From Fuerstiella sp. (GTDB lineage: Bacteria > Planctomycetota > Planctomycetia > Planctomycetales > Planctomycetaceae): DNA of 32,647 nucleotides. Positions 1 to 7,910 of the stretch are shown one piece after another. The stretch covers positions 1-32,647 of the forward strand of contig JAPYTO010000052.1 of NCBI GenBank assembly GCA_029941865.1, read 5' to 3'. How positions within the stretch are numbered: the stretch's first letter is position 1; every line of letters starts with the position of its first letter. The notes beneath the pieces are model-generated. The model was not told where the DNA came from. It made no database searches and saw nothing but the letters and a program-made list of their open reading frames with translations. Made by a program: the position numbers and the translations under genes.

Positions 1-2
1 TG

Positions 3-1346
3 TTCATGGGAGCTCGTTCGAAAGACGAATTGCGGTCGGCCGAACTGATTCCGATATTGTCAAAGGCTGCCGCTGCACAACCCGGCGTTATTCCGATTGT
101 CAGCCAGGCCAGCCTGTTCGACAGCGCTCTGAGCGGGGGCCGCACAATCGACATTGAAATCACCGGCCCCGATCTTGAAGTTCTGGTGATGGAGGCTCAA
201 AAGGCATTCGGCATGTGCATGCAGGAATTTCCGATGACGGCTGGAAACCAGCTGCGTCCGATTCCCGGCCTGGACCTGTCCAGTCCCGAACTGCACGTTG
301 TGCCTCGGCTGGAAAAGGCGTCCGAACTTGGGATCTCTGCTTCGTCCATCGGCTATGCCGTCAATGCACTTGTCGACGGAGCTTTCGCGGGAGACTACTG
401 GCACGAAGGCCGTCGCATCGACCTGGTGATTTACGGCGACGATGCCTACGCCGATGAAAGTCAGGACCTGGAAAACCTGCCGATCAGCACGCCCCGTGGT
501 GGCAACGTGTTGCTGTCCACGGTTGCCGATGTGGTTCTCAGCCGCGGACCTGAACAGGTGAATCACATCGAACGACTGCGTTCCATCACCATTCAGCTGA
601 AGCCTGCCAGTGGCATCGCTCTGGAAGCAGCACTGCGGACTGTGGAAGAAAAAATCCGCAGGCCGCTGATGCAGTCGCCAAATTTTCAGTCGGGGCTGTA
701 TCAGGTTCGACTGGCGGGCACGGCCGACAAACTGGCCGACACATGGTACGAACTGAAGTGGAATCTTGTCCTGGCGGTGGTGCTGACTTACCTGCTGATG
801 TCGGCCCTGTTCGAATCGTTTCTCTATCCTCTGGTGATCATGACCAGCGTTGCGCTGGCTCTTGTGGGTGGGCTGATCGGACTGACCGTTCTGAATTGGT
901 TTTCGTTTCAAACGCTGGACATGCTCACAATGCTGGGCTTTGTTATTCTGATTGGTACCGTGGTGAATAACGCGATTCTGATCGTGCATCAATCTCTGAA
1001 TCTGATTCGCGATGCCGGAATGAGTTCGAATGACGCCGTCTGCGAAAGTGTCCGCACCAGAATTCGTCCCATCTTCATGAGTACCCTGACAACGGTTCTG
1101 GGTATGCTGCCGCTGGTCGTGCCCGTTCCGTCGCTTGTGGAAGGTCATCTGGTCTGGATTTCCGGAGCTGGCAGCGAACTTTACCGAGGCCTCGGCAGTG
1201 TCGTGCTGGGCGGACTGATTTTGTCCACCGCCTTCACCCTGATCCTGGTCCCCGCCGGCTTCAGTCTGGTCATGGACGCGCAAACGGGGCTGTCCCGCTT
1301 GACGGCATCAATCCGAAACCCGTTCCGCAAACGGCGCACGGTCTGA
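3..1346 (+). CDS. RND efflux transporter, C-terminal part (5' cut by window edge)
   Basis: This is the C-terminal ~447 residues of an inner-membrane RND (AcrB/CzcA superfamily) pump, which exports substrates from the periplasm or membrane using proton motive force together with a membrane-fusion protein and an outer-membrane channel. The frame is open to the window edge and family members are about 1000-1050 residues, so roughly the first half lies upstream. Residues ~20-240 are the second periplasmic porter/docking region. From ~250 a run of TM helices starts (YELKWNLVLAVVLTYLLM, then LYPLVIMTSVALALVGG). The family signatures GTVVNNAILIVH and RTRIRPIFMSTLTTVLGML follow at ~315-370. The TM4 Asp pair that carries protons belongs to the missing half. 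Substrate (drug or metal) cannot be decided. No other pump component follows; a hairpin-rich repeat spacer does. Confidence 0.93.
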   Translation, partial: FMGARSKDELRSAELIPILSKAAAAQPGVIPIVSQASLFDSALSGGRTIDIEITGPDLEVLVMEAQKAFGMCMQEFPMTAGNQLRPIPGLDLSSPELHVVPRLEKASELGISASSIGYAVNALVDGAFAGDYWHEGRRIDLVIYGDDAYADESQDLENLPISTPRGGNVLLSTVADVVLSRGPEQVNHIERLRSITIQLKPASGIALEAALRTVEEKIRRPLMQSPNFQSGLYQVRLAGTADKLADTWYELKWNLVLAVVLTYLLMSALFESFLYPLVIMTSVALALVGGLIGLTVLNWFSFQTLDMLTMLGFVILIGTVVNNAILIVHQSLNLIRDAGMSSNDAVCESVRTRIRPIFMSTLTTVLGMLPLVVPVPSLVEGHLVWISGAGSELYRGLGSVVLGGLILSTAFTLILVPAGFSLVMDAQTGLSRLTASIRNPFRKRRTV

Positions 1347-1372
1347 CGTTGAGTATGGCGCCGACAGACTTC

Positions 1373-1391
1373 ACCCTCCTTCCGGGAGGGT
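1373..1391. terminator. GC-rich hairpin after the RND gene
   Basis: A 7-bp perfect stem, ACCCTCC / GGAGGGT with a 5-nt loop, begins 26 nt after the RND stop codon. There is no T-tract, so it could be a terminator of the kind common in GC-rich genomes or the edge of the repeat that follows. The phrase GGGAGGGTCG plus AGCGGGGAG recurs at 14941-14970. Confidence 0.35.
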
Positions 1392-1400
1392 CGAGCGGGG

Positions 1401-1605
1401 AGTTGCGTAGGTCAGGACCAGTCCTGACGCGCCCATTATCGCCAGGATAGACCCCGTCTATGGAACTTGAACAGGAGGGCGCAGAGGAAGCAGAGAAAAC
1501 CTGATTCGTGAACTCTGTTCTCTTTGGTGCCTTCTGTTCATGATTTGCCCAGTGATCCCACAGAATGGGACCGATTCTCTTGCCACAAAAAGCACGAAAA
1601 GACAG
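1401..1605. repeat. Dispersed ~200-bp intergenic repeat, copy 1
   Basis: This non-coding block matches 14684-14887 in the same orientation along almost its whole length. Shared landmarks in order are a palindrome GTCAGGAC-NN-GTCCTGAC (1411-1428 here), CGCCCATTATCGCCAG, ACTTGAACAGGAGGGCGCAG, GATTCGTGAAC, CCTTCTGTTCA, and CTTGCCACAAAAAGCACG. Differences are point substitutions and small indels. A minus-strand open frame crosses both copies with a similar translation, but it shows no domain and looks like a by-product of the repeat. After the repeat, 1606-1741 holds nothing I recognise. Confidence 0.85.
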
Positions 1606-1830
1606 TGATGTTTCGTAGTCCATTCATTGTCGTCTCAATGACCACCGGAACACGGGAACTCGCAACTTCAAGGACGCTGGTTTGGGGCCGATAATTTCGT
1701 GAGCGGTGTAGTCGCCCCTTGTTCTGTGTATAAACGATGTCATGCGGGATTTCATTGGTCGAATATCGAAATGCAGATCACCCATGTGTCGGCTACGGGC
1801 GCAGTTATCGAATGGTTGTAACCCTGGAAA

Positions 1831-1925
1831 GGGTGGCCGGGGTTGGAGCGAGGTACGAGTGAAACCCCGAGGCCGGCAGTGCCGGTTTGATTCTCCTTCG
1901 CAAGCTCAGTCCAGCCCCACCCACC
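1831..1925 (-). repeat. Dispersed ~95-bp palindromic element, copy 1 (minus orientation)
   Basis: This is the reverse complement of the elements at 9162-9259 and 27966-28059. The most conserved part reads, on the minus strand, GGACTGAGCTTGCGAAGGAG followed by AATCAAACCGGCACTGCCGG. The ends form an imperfect inverted repeat (GGGTGGCCGGGGTTGGA against TCCAGCCCCACCC). It lies just before the gene starting at 1970 and happens to be open in that gene's frame, which gives a false N-terminal extension. Confidence 0.8.
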
Positions 1926-1969
1926 GGTCCCAAACCACGAACCGTTACTGCACCCGTCAGCTAGTGCGA

Positions 1970-3787
1970 ATGGGGGCAGTGTTGTGTATTGTCCTTTTCC
2001 TGTCGGTCGCCGCTTCCGCGCATCCCGTGTCAGTGTCTCGTTCGCTGGTGTACGTTGCTGGCGACGAAGTTCGCGTTACCGTCGAAGTCTTTCTGGAAGA
2101 CCTGTTTCTGTTTCACGACCTGCAGCCCAACGTGGCGGACTATTTGGATGCGGACACCATTCAACAGGGAATCGAACTGCATCGCGTGTTCGTTGTCGAC
2201 CGCTTTGTTATCCAGAATGTTGACGGCCACCGACTGCAGGTCAGGCAGCCCGTCGACGTGACTTTTGACATTCCGGACGGTGGTGTAGCGCTGGCCGAAT
2301 TGATGTCGCACAAGTTGACGTTCCAGCTGCGATACCTGCTGGAAGCAGCGCCCGAGTTTCTGACGTTCAGTCAGCGATTTTCCGGTGACGATGGAGTTCT
2401 GCCCGCAGAAATGCAGCTGACGGTGAAACAGGAAGGCGGTGATGTGCTGCATGACAAAGCACTTGTGACCGGTGTTCCCGTCACGTTGCGGTTTACGTGG
2501 GACGGACCGGCGCTTTCTGACAAGTCATCCGATAAGGAACGAGCGGTGTGGCTGGCGCAGGAACAGCAGAAGACTCTGGGTCTTACCAGCTACAGCTCTG
2601 TGTATTCGTTTCTATATGTCGAAGACTTTGAAGTACGCCACGAAATTCTGATACCGCTGCTGACTCTGCAGCAAATCATCACATTGCCCCACGATGGCGA
2701 TGAATTCTTCAGCCTTGCAGAGCAGCACGCGGCAGCACCGCTGATTGCTGATCATTTTCGTACTGGTAACCCCGTCCTGATCGACGGCGTGGAATCGGAA
2801 GCGGTCGTGAGCCGTTGTGACTTCTATGGTCTGGACTTCCGGGATCTGGCCCGTCGTGCAGAACCACAACAAGTGTCGCTGTCCAGTGCTCGGGTGGGCA
2901 TCATCCTGTCGTATCCCCTTCAACAGGCAGCCTCACACGTGCGGTTGCAGTGGGATCGATTCGCGAAGATGTTGTGGTCTGTCAACGTCGTGGTATTTGA
3001 CGGTACCGGCGGTTTTCGAAAAACGCTGACCAGAGTTGGAGGAAACGACACCGTTGAATGGAATTCGGGAGTGCGAAAAAGTCTGCCGCACGTGCAGGTG
3101 GTTCCTGCGCAACCTGCGCGGCGACCGGCGTTCGATATTTCGGCGATTTCTGTGGGCCTGCTGCTGCTTACGATGGTCGTGGTGGGACGTAAGGTTGCGA
3201 AAGTCGGCAGGGGTCGACGAACGGCAGTGGCCGTTGTGGTTTTGCTGGGATGTGCGTGGGGCTGCCGGGACACCGACGTTGGAAAGTTAACCGTGCCCAC
3301 CGGCCCGCGACCGTCCATCACAGATGATGCCGCGGCTGCCGTCTTCGCAACTCTGCACGCCAACATCTACACGGCGTTTCGATTTCGAACAGAAAGCGAC
3401 ATTTACGATGCGCTGGCCTTTAGCGCCAGCGGCGACGTGCTGCAGGACACTTACCTGACAATCGTCGAGGGCTTGAAAATGGAGGAGCAGGGCGGTGCGG
3501 TGGCGCGAGTGCGACAGGTGGATATTCTGAACGGCCATCGCAGCGACCTTTCCGACCAGTCACGTTCTGATCAGCTGCCTGAGGGCTTCGCATATCGATG
3601 TCGCTGGAATGTTGCCGGCACGGTGGAACACTGGGGACACATCCATGAGCGTACAAATCAGTTTGCAGCCGATTTCCGTGTCGAGTCGGTCGGGGGAAAC
3701 TGGAAAGTAACGCACATCGATATTGTCGACAATCGCCGCCTGCACTTTTCGACAGGCCTGCGTGAACTGTTGGGACCGGTGGATTGA
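1970..3787 (+). CDS. Secreted/membrane-anchored protein of unknown function, first gene of the ExbB/ExbD-like cluster
   Basis: I do not recognise the family. From ATG 1970 the protein is 605 residues and begins with a clear signal peptide (MGAVLCIVLFLSVAASAHP), so residues ~20-390 should be outside the cytoplasm. That part is rich in predicted beta strands (LVYVAGDEVRVTVEVFLEDLF). Two hydrophobic segments follow (about 400-420, ISAISVGLLLLTMVVVG, and 432-450, TAVAVVVLLGCAWGC). A C-terminal domain (~470-605) contains HWGHIHERTNQFAADF and GGNWKVTHIDIVDNR and has the feel of an NTF2-like or other small alpha/beta fold. The frame is open upstream to 1742, but that stretch contains a dispersed repeat and no family-like sequence, so 1970 (or GTG 1964) is preferred. 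It is co-directional with the channel genes, 391 bp upstream, so shared function is an inference from position. Confidence 0.8.
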   Translation: MGAVLCIVLFLSVAASAHPVSVSRSLVYVAGDEVRVTVEVFLEDLFLFHDLQPNVADYLDADTIQQGIELHRVFVVDRFVIQNVDGHRLQVRQPVDVTFDIPDGGVALAELMSHKLTFQLRYLLEAAPEFLTFSQRFSGDDGVLPAEMQLTVKQEGGDVLHDKALVTGVPVTLRFTWDGPALSDKSSDKERAVWLAQEQQKTLGLTSYSSVYSFLYVEDFEVRHEILIPLLTLQQIITLPHDGDEFFSLAEQHAAAPLIADHFRTGNPVLIDGVESEAVVSRCDFYGLDFRDLARRAEPQQVSLSSARVGIILSYPLQQAASHVRLQWDRFAKMLWSVNVVVFDGTGGFRKTLTRVGGNDTVEWNSGVRKSLPHVQVVPAQPARRPAFDISAISVGLLLLTMVVVGRKVAKVGRGRRTAVAVVVLLGCAWGCRDTDVGKLTVPTGPRPSITDDAAAAVFATLHANIYTAFRFRTESDIYDALAFSASGDVLQDTYLTIVEGLKMEEQGGAVARVRQVDILNGHRSDLSDQSRSDQLPEGFAYRCRWNVAGTVEHWGHIHERTNQFAADFRVESVGGNWKVTHIDIVDNRRLHFSTGLRELLGPVD

Positions 3788-4178
3788 CGATCGGTCGTTG
3801 TCGTGAATTGTGTCACCTGTTGCCGGCGCCGGGGCAGGACGAGACAGAACGCGTGCCCAATACTGCGTGTGGCTCGTGACGCAGTTCGACCGTCGCCGAC
3901 TTCGATTGTGTCCCTCCATTCCTCGGTCATCGGCGATTTATGCCGCAGTTATTTGTGGCAGCAACGTGGCACCGGGGCGATGTGGCTGCTGCCCTGGTGT
4001 TTCCAGCGATTCCGGGCGATCCATCTCAACAAGCTGTATCGATTGTGACGATCATTCAGCATGTCACGTCGTCCGGGGGGCTCGACGTGTCCTGCGTTGC
4101 GTTATGCGGAGACCTGTATCTGAGGTCTGACCATTGCGATGCACTGTCGCTTGATCGACGTCGTGCCCCTGCCATTCC
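3788..4178. other. Spacer without a recognisable gene
   Basis: In 391 bp between two co-directional genes I see no domain-bearing frame and no good terminator. Short open frames exist (for example 3940-4197, which runs into the next gene in another frame), but none has a ribosome binding site or a recognisable sequence. A promoter for the next gene may lie here, but no convincing -35/-10 pair is visible. Confidence 0.5.
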
Positions 4179-5492
4179 ATGCGGGGCAAATCGGTGACGG
4201 AAAAGCGAAACACGGCTTCTGGCAGTCTTAGAACCGCGTGTCTGGCGACGATTGCTACAGTGCTGTTTTACGCCGTCGCACCGCACGTGCCAGGCATCTC
4301 TGAGTTCGTAACTCGGTATTTCTGCAGCCACCCGCTGGAGTACATCAGCACGGCCATGTTCTTCACGGGGCTGACAGTTCTGGCGCAAAAACAGGCTCGT
4401 CTGCGCCGCGAACGCAGAATTCTGACGGCGGCTCAATCTCTGCCGCGTCCGTCTCAGGCTGGAATTGATGCACCGTCCACGGGGCACGCCGTCCTGACGG
4501 AGTGGTGTTCTCAGCAGGCGACAACGCTGCACGCAACACATTTATTCTCCAGGATTCGGGAGACGCTGAATTATCTGAAAAGTTCGCACTCCGATGGCCT
4601 GGAGGAACATCTGCGGTACCTTGCGGAACTGGCCAGTGAGCGACTGCACCAGTCCTTTGCTACCATTCGAACCATCACATGGGCCATCCCGATTCTTGGA
4701 TTTCTGGGGACCGTGATCGGAATCACGTTGGCGATCGCGAATGTGACACCAGATCAGCTGGACTCATCGCTGAGCGAAGTCACTGGCGGGCTGGCGGTTG
4801 CTTTCGATACGACGGCTCTGGCACTGGGCATGTCCATCGTTCTGGTGTTTTCGTCGTTTGCGGTTGAACAGTGTGAGCAGACCGTTCTGAATGATGTGGA
4901 ACGTTTCGGCATCGAAGCAATGCTGCCCCATTTCAGCAACGGCGAGTCCGGTGTCGAAAACGCGGAAAATTCCAACGAAGAACTTCTGAAGACACTCGTC
5001 AGGCAGCAGTCCGAAGTCTGGGACGAACAACTGGCGGCATTCCGAAACACGTGGGCCGGACTACTGGATCATCACGCCGACGGACTCCGCCACGCCCTCG
5101 ATGCAGACCTTGACGAGACCTTGACGTTGCACCGAAACGATGCGGCCGACACGCGTGATGCGTACGCTGCAGCACTTCAGGACAGCAGTCAGTCGCTCGT
5201 TGATCGCACGGAACAGCTGTTGGATTCGTTCGAAGATCGTATGTCCAGTTGGCAGGACGCGATCTGCGTGAGTTCGCAGTCAGCCGTTGGGCAGACAGAG
5301 GCCATTCATGAACTGGGAGCCACAATGTTGCGAATGGGCGAATCCGAAGAACGGCTTGTCCGGCTGCAGCAACAGCTCAACGAGAATCTGCAGTCCATCA
5401 ACCTTGTGGACACGATGGAACAAACAGCCAGCAGTCTGACCGCCGCCGTGCATGTTCTGACGGCCAAAACGTCACAACGGAAAGCAGCCTAG
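4179..5492 (+). CDS. MotA/TolQ/ExbB-like proton-channel subunit with long C-terminal tail
   Basis: This is a likely ion-channel subunit of a proton-driven stator in the inner membrane. It is 437 residues with hydrophobic segments at ~17-38, ~54-70, ~167-190 (WAIPILGFLGTVIGITLAIA) and ~203-228 (GLAVAFDTTALALGMSIVLV). The last two are the signature of the MotA/TolQ/ExbB superfamily, including the GFLGTV and AFDTTALAL segments that line the ion path. Residues ~230-437 are a long, largely helical acidic/Gln-rich tail, unlike TolQ/ExbB (about 230-245 residues) and reminiscent of tailed MotA-like proteins such as ZorA. GTG 4194, with GGGG just upstream, is an alternative start. The stop is 9 nt before the next gene, whose product has an ExbD-like anchor, so an operon is likely. 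Its role and the cargo it works on are unknown. Confidence 0.85.
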   Translation: MRGKSVTEKRNTASGSLRTACLATIATVLFYAVAPHVPGISEFVTRYFCSHPLEYISTAMFFTGLTVLAQKQARLRRERRILTAAQSLPRPSQAGIDAPSTGHAVLTEWCSQQATTLHATHLFSRIRETLNYLKSSHSDGLEEHLRYLAELASERLHQSFATIRTITWAIPILGFLGTVIGITLAIANVTPDQLDSSLSEVTGGLAVAFDTTALALGMSIVLVFSSFAVEQCEQTVLNDVERFGIEAMLPHFSNGESGVENAENSNEELLKTLVRQQSEVWDEQLAAFRNTWAGLLDHHADGLRHALDADLDETLTLHRNDAADTRDAYAAALQDSSQSLVDRTEQLLDSFEDRMSSWQDAICVSSQSAVGQTEAIHELGATMLRMGESEERLVRLQQQLNENLQSINLVDTMEQTASSLTAAVHVLTAKTSQRKAA

Positions 5493-5501
5493 TTAACAAA
5501 C

Positions 5502-7910
5502 ATGGCTCGGCGAAGACATCAAAACGCAATTTCGTTGTTTCCCTTTCTTGCAGTCCTGGTCTGCACGATGGGAGCGTTGATCCTGTTGCTGTTGGCGACC
5601 ACCAGACGAATTCGTAACGATCAGCGGCATGCTCAGCTTGTTCAAGTCGATCAACGCCCGTCACAGCCGTCCGGGTTCGCAACGCCGTTGTCGTCCGATT
5701 CCGGTGATGATCTCGAGGCGATTGGCCTGACTCCGTTTGCTGATGAATCTCTGTTCGACAGAGACGGATCTCTGGTCACTCCGCAGACCGTCATCACCAG
5801 CCCGAAGATTCCCGGCGTGAATCGCGATCATTTCGCCGCCGCGGCTCAGCAAACAAAGATCGAAGGTCTTCAGGATTCGTTGGCAGACGAATCGGAGCGT
5901 CACCGGTTGTTGCGACGTCAGGTGGACAGTGCCAAAGGCGAACTGAAGACTTACTCGCCTGAGCAGGATGACGATCAGGCGGGAATGGGGGAACTTAACG
6001 CGTTGCGCACGCAGAAGATCAGGCTGACAGAGGAACTGAGTCGCAGAAACCAGGATCTGTCTCAACTGCAATCGGCACTCGAAACGAGTTCGGAAAAGGC
6101 CGAACAGGCCGAGAACATTCTGTCGTCGCGCGAGTCCGCTTTGATCAGCCTGCGGCAAATTGCCAAACAGACTGAACAGCGGGCACACGATGTGGGCACT
6201 GACCAGACCATTGTTGAATTCACAAACAGTACCGGAACTCGGCGCTCCCCTATTCTGATCGACGTGACAAAAAACGGTTTCGAATTCCAGCCAGCCGGAA
6301 TAACGGTGACAGCAGCGGATATGCAGGGCTTTCCCAGCAACGACAACCCGTTGATATCAGGAATTCTGGGCCTGCACGAATGGCGGCATGGCGGTTCTCT
6401 GTCAGTGAAACCCTACGTTCTGTTGCTGGTGCGATCGGACGGCAGCCTTCCGTTCTATGCCGCCCAGCGATTTCTGACGCAGGCGGGCATACATTTTGGT
6501 TACGAGCTGCTTGAGCAGGGCAAACATATTTCGGCAGGCCAATTGGATACTGATGAACGGAACGCTGTACGCGACGCGGTGCTGTCGTCTTTGACGCGTC
6601 GACAGCATCTGTACGGTGGCGTGGTGAGCAGAATTCAAATGCGACCTGATCCACGGACGACGTCGAAGTCACGGCAGGCGCGAGTCCTGCCGGATGGGCG
6701 AGTGCTGTTCGGCGATGAACTCAATAATGTCACTGACGGCCGGTTCTATGCTGGCGGCGAAGCACCTCCTGCACGGCGTCGGTTTGCTGCAACACCACCG
6801 AACGAACGTGTTGACCCGAACAGATTTCCTGGCAGTCGCGACGATACCGTTGCAAATTCCGGCCGAGCAACTGACGAATGGTCATCAGGTTTTCGCGCTG
6901 ACGACAGCCAACCAGTGGATGCTCAGTCACATCTGCCTCGCGCGGAGGAGCATGACAACCATGACGTTGTGATTGTGCCACGAGCGACTGTTGATGACGG
7001 TCATGGCAATGCGTCAGGCACTGCGGAATTCGAAGTGGCCGAACGTGACGTGCGACAGTCTCTGTCGAAACAGCGCCTTCTTTCAGGTGACGCGGAAATT
7101 AGTGATGACGCCTCCGTTGCACCGCCGAAAGGCAGTCTAGCCAGCAACGACCCGCAACGATTCAATGCGGTTGATCCTTCAGCCCAGTCCGGCTGGCCGA
7201 CATCCGAGTACGCACACTCCGAGTCGGCAACCCGCACAGCCGGACCGGCTGGGGATCCCGCTTCGTCAGACGTCGCCAACATGATGCCCGGCGCCGTTGT
7301 TGGCAGCACTCCCGGGAGTCCTTCCGAGGTGATGCGGCGTTTTGGAACGCCAGCGACCGAGATGGGGGCCTTCGGAACACCGCAGCAGACCTCCGACTTC
7401 CGGGCCCAACCTGATCCTTTCCTGCGGGCCATGTTGAACGACGGCCGGGGGAAGGCACCTGCGGGACTGATCAGTCGCGTACCCGTCACCGTATTTGTCG
7501 ATGCGACAGCCTTGACGGTCGGTGCTGCAGAAACCATTAACACAGCAGGTTGGGACATCGATCGAATCCTGGCAGCAACACTGCAGGGGTTGTCGCAGGA
7601 GATGAAGTTCGCACCGAGCATCAGCGACGGATATTCGCTGCCCATGGTCCGTTTTGTCGTTGGCCCGGGTGCCAGTTTGACGCAGCTGCAACTGGCAGGA
7701 CAACTGAACCAGGCCGGTATTCCCTGTACGGCGGTGACGGTCGACAGGTCGTATTCACAGGAACGAGTGTTGTTTGAAGGACGACTCGATGCCTGGGAAA
7801 AGGATTCCCAGCCGAAGCCAGAAGTGGACGACAGAGCGGAACCAGCCGAGCCTGTTCCACCATCGGGAATTCTCCGTCCCCCACGTCGCGATCGGAGGCT
7901 TGCCATATGA
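5502..7910 (+). CDS. Large ExbD/MotB-like single-TM coiled-coil protein, subunit lacking the TM Asp
   Basis: The 802-residue protein has a short basic N-terminus (MARRRHQ), one TM helix at ~12-33 (FPFLAVLVCTMGALILLLLA) and then a large presumably periplasmic part. That part has a coiled coil at ~113-230 and a folded domain at ~235-375 (SVKPYVLLLVRSDGSLPFYA, QAGIHFGYELLEQ). A low-complexity Ser/Pro/Asp-rich linker follows at ~380-640, then a second folded domain at ~645-790 (VPVTVFVDATALTV, MVRFVVGPGASLTQLQL). The layout is that of ExbD/MotB-type stator partners, but the place where ExbD has its protonatable Asp (PFIDVM) reads PFLAVL. It starts 9 nt after the channel gene and overlaps the next gene by the ATGA quadruplet, so the three are tightly coupled. 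Function is inferred from layout and context; I do not recognise the domains by name. Confidence 0.8.
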   Translation: MARRRHQNAISLFPFLAVLVCTMGALILLLLATTRRIRNDQRHAQLVQVDQRPSQPSGFATPLSSDSGDDLEAIGLTPFADESLFDRDGSLVTPQTVITSPKIPGVNRDHFAAAAQQTKIEGLQDSLADESERHRLLRRQVDSAKGELKTYSPEQDDDQAGMGELNALRTQKIRLTEELSRRNQDLSQLQSALETSSEKAEQAENILSSRESALISLRQIAKQTEQRAHDVGTDQTIVEFTNSTGTRRSPILIDVTKNGFEFQPAGITVTAADMQGFPSNDNPLISGILGLHEWRHGGSLSVKPYVLLLVRSDGSLPFYAAQRFLTQAGIHFGYELLEQGKHISAGQLDTDERNAVRDAVLSSLTRRQHLYGGVVSRIQMRPDPRTTSKSRQARVLPDGRVLFGDELNNVTDGRFYAGGEAPPARRRFAATPPNERVDPNRFPGSRDDTVANSGRATDEWSSGFRADDSQPVDAQSHLPRAEEHDNHDVVIVPRATVDDGHGNASGTAEFEVAERDVRQSLSKQRLLSGDAEISDDASVAPPKGSLASNDPQRFNAVDPSAQSGWPTSEYAHSESATRTAGPAGDPASSDVANMMPGAVVGSTPGSPSEVMRRFGTPATEMGAFGTPQQTSDFRAQPDPFLRAMLNDGRGKAPAGLISRVPVTVFVDATALTVGAAETINTAGWDIDRILAATLQGLSQEMKFAPSISDGYSLPMVRFVVGPGASLTQLQLAGQLNQAGIPCTAVTVDRSYSQERVLFEGRLDAWEKDSQPKPEVDDRAEPAEPVPPSGILRPPRRDRRLAI
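7894..7898 (+). promoter_or_regulatory. Ribosome binding site GGAGG for the 7907 gene
   Basis: GGAGG lies 8 nt before ATG 7907, inside the end of the preceding gene. It is one of the few canonical Shine-Dalgarno sequences in this window and, with the ATGA overlap, supports the start and translational coupling of the two partner subunits. Confidence 0.7.

Noticed and set aside
60-1283. Minus-strand frame of 407 codons opposite the RND gene
   Set aside because: Antisense shadow: rich in Gln/His/Arg, no motif, whereas the opposite strand carries clear RND signatures.
1270-1623. Minus-strand frame of 117 codons, similar in translation to one at 14717-14974 (shared FRAFCGKR-GPI-WD-WAN-EQKA)
   Set aside because: The similarity follows from the ~200-bp DNA repeat itself. 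Only about half of each frame is shared, there is no ribosome binding site, and no protein family is recognised.
3940-4197. Plus-strand frame of 85 codons in the spacer before the channel gene
   Set aside because: No ribosome binding site or recognisable domain, and it overlaps the start of the channel gene in another frame. It cannot be excluded but is not supported.
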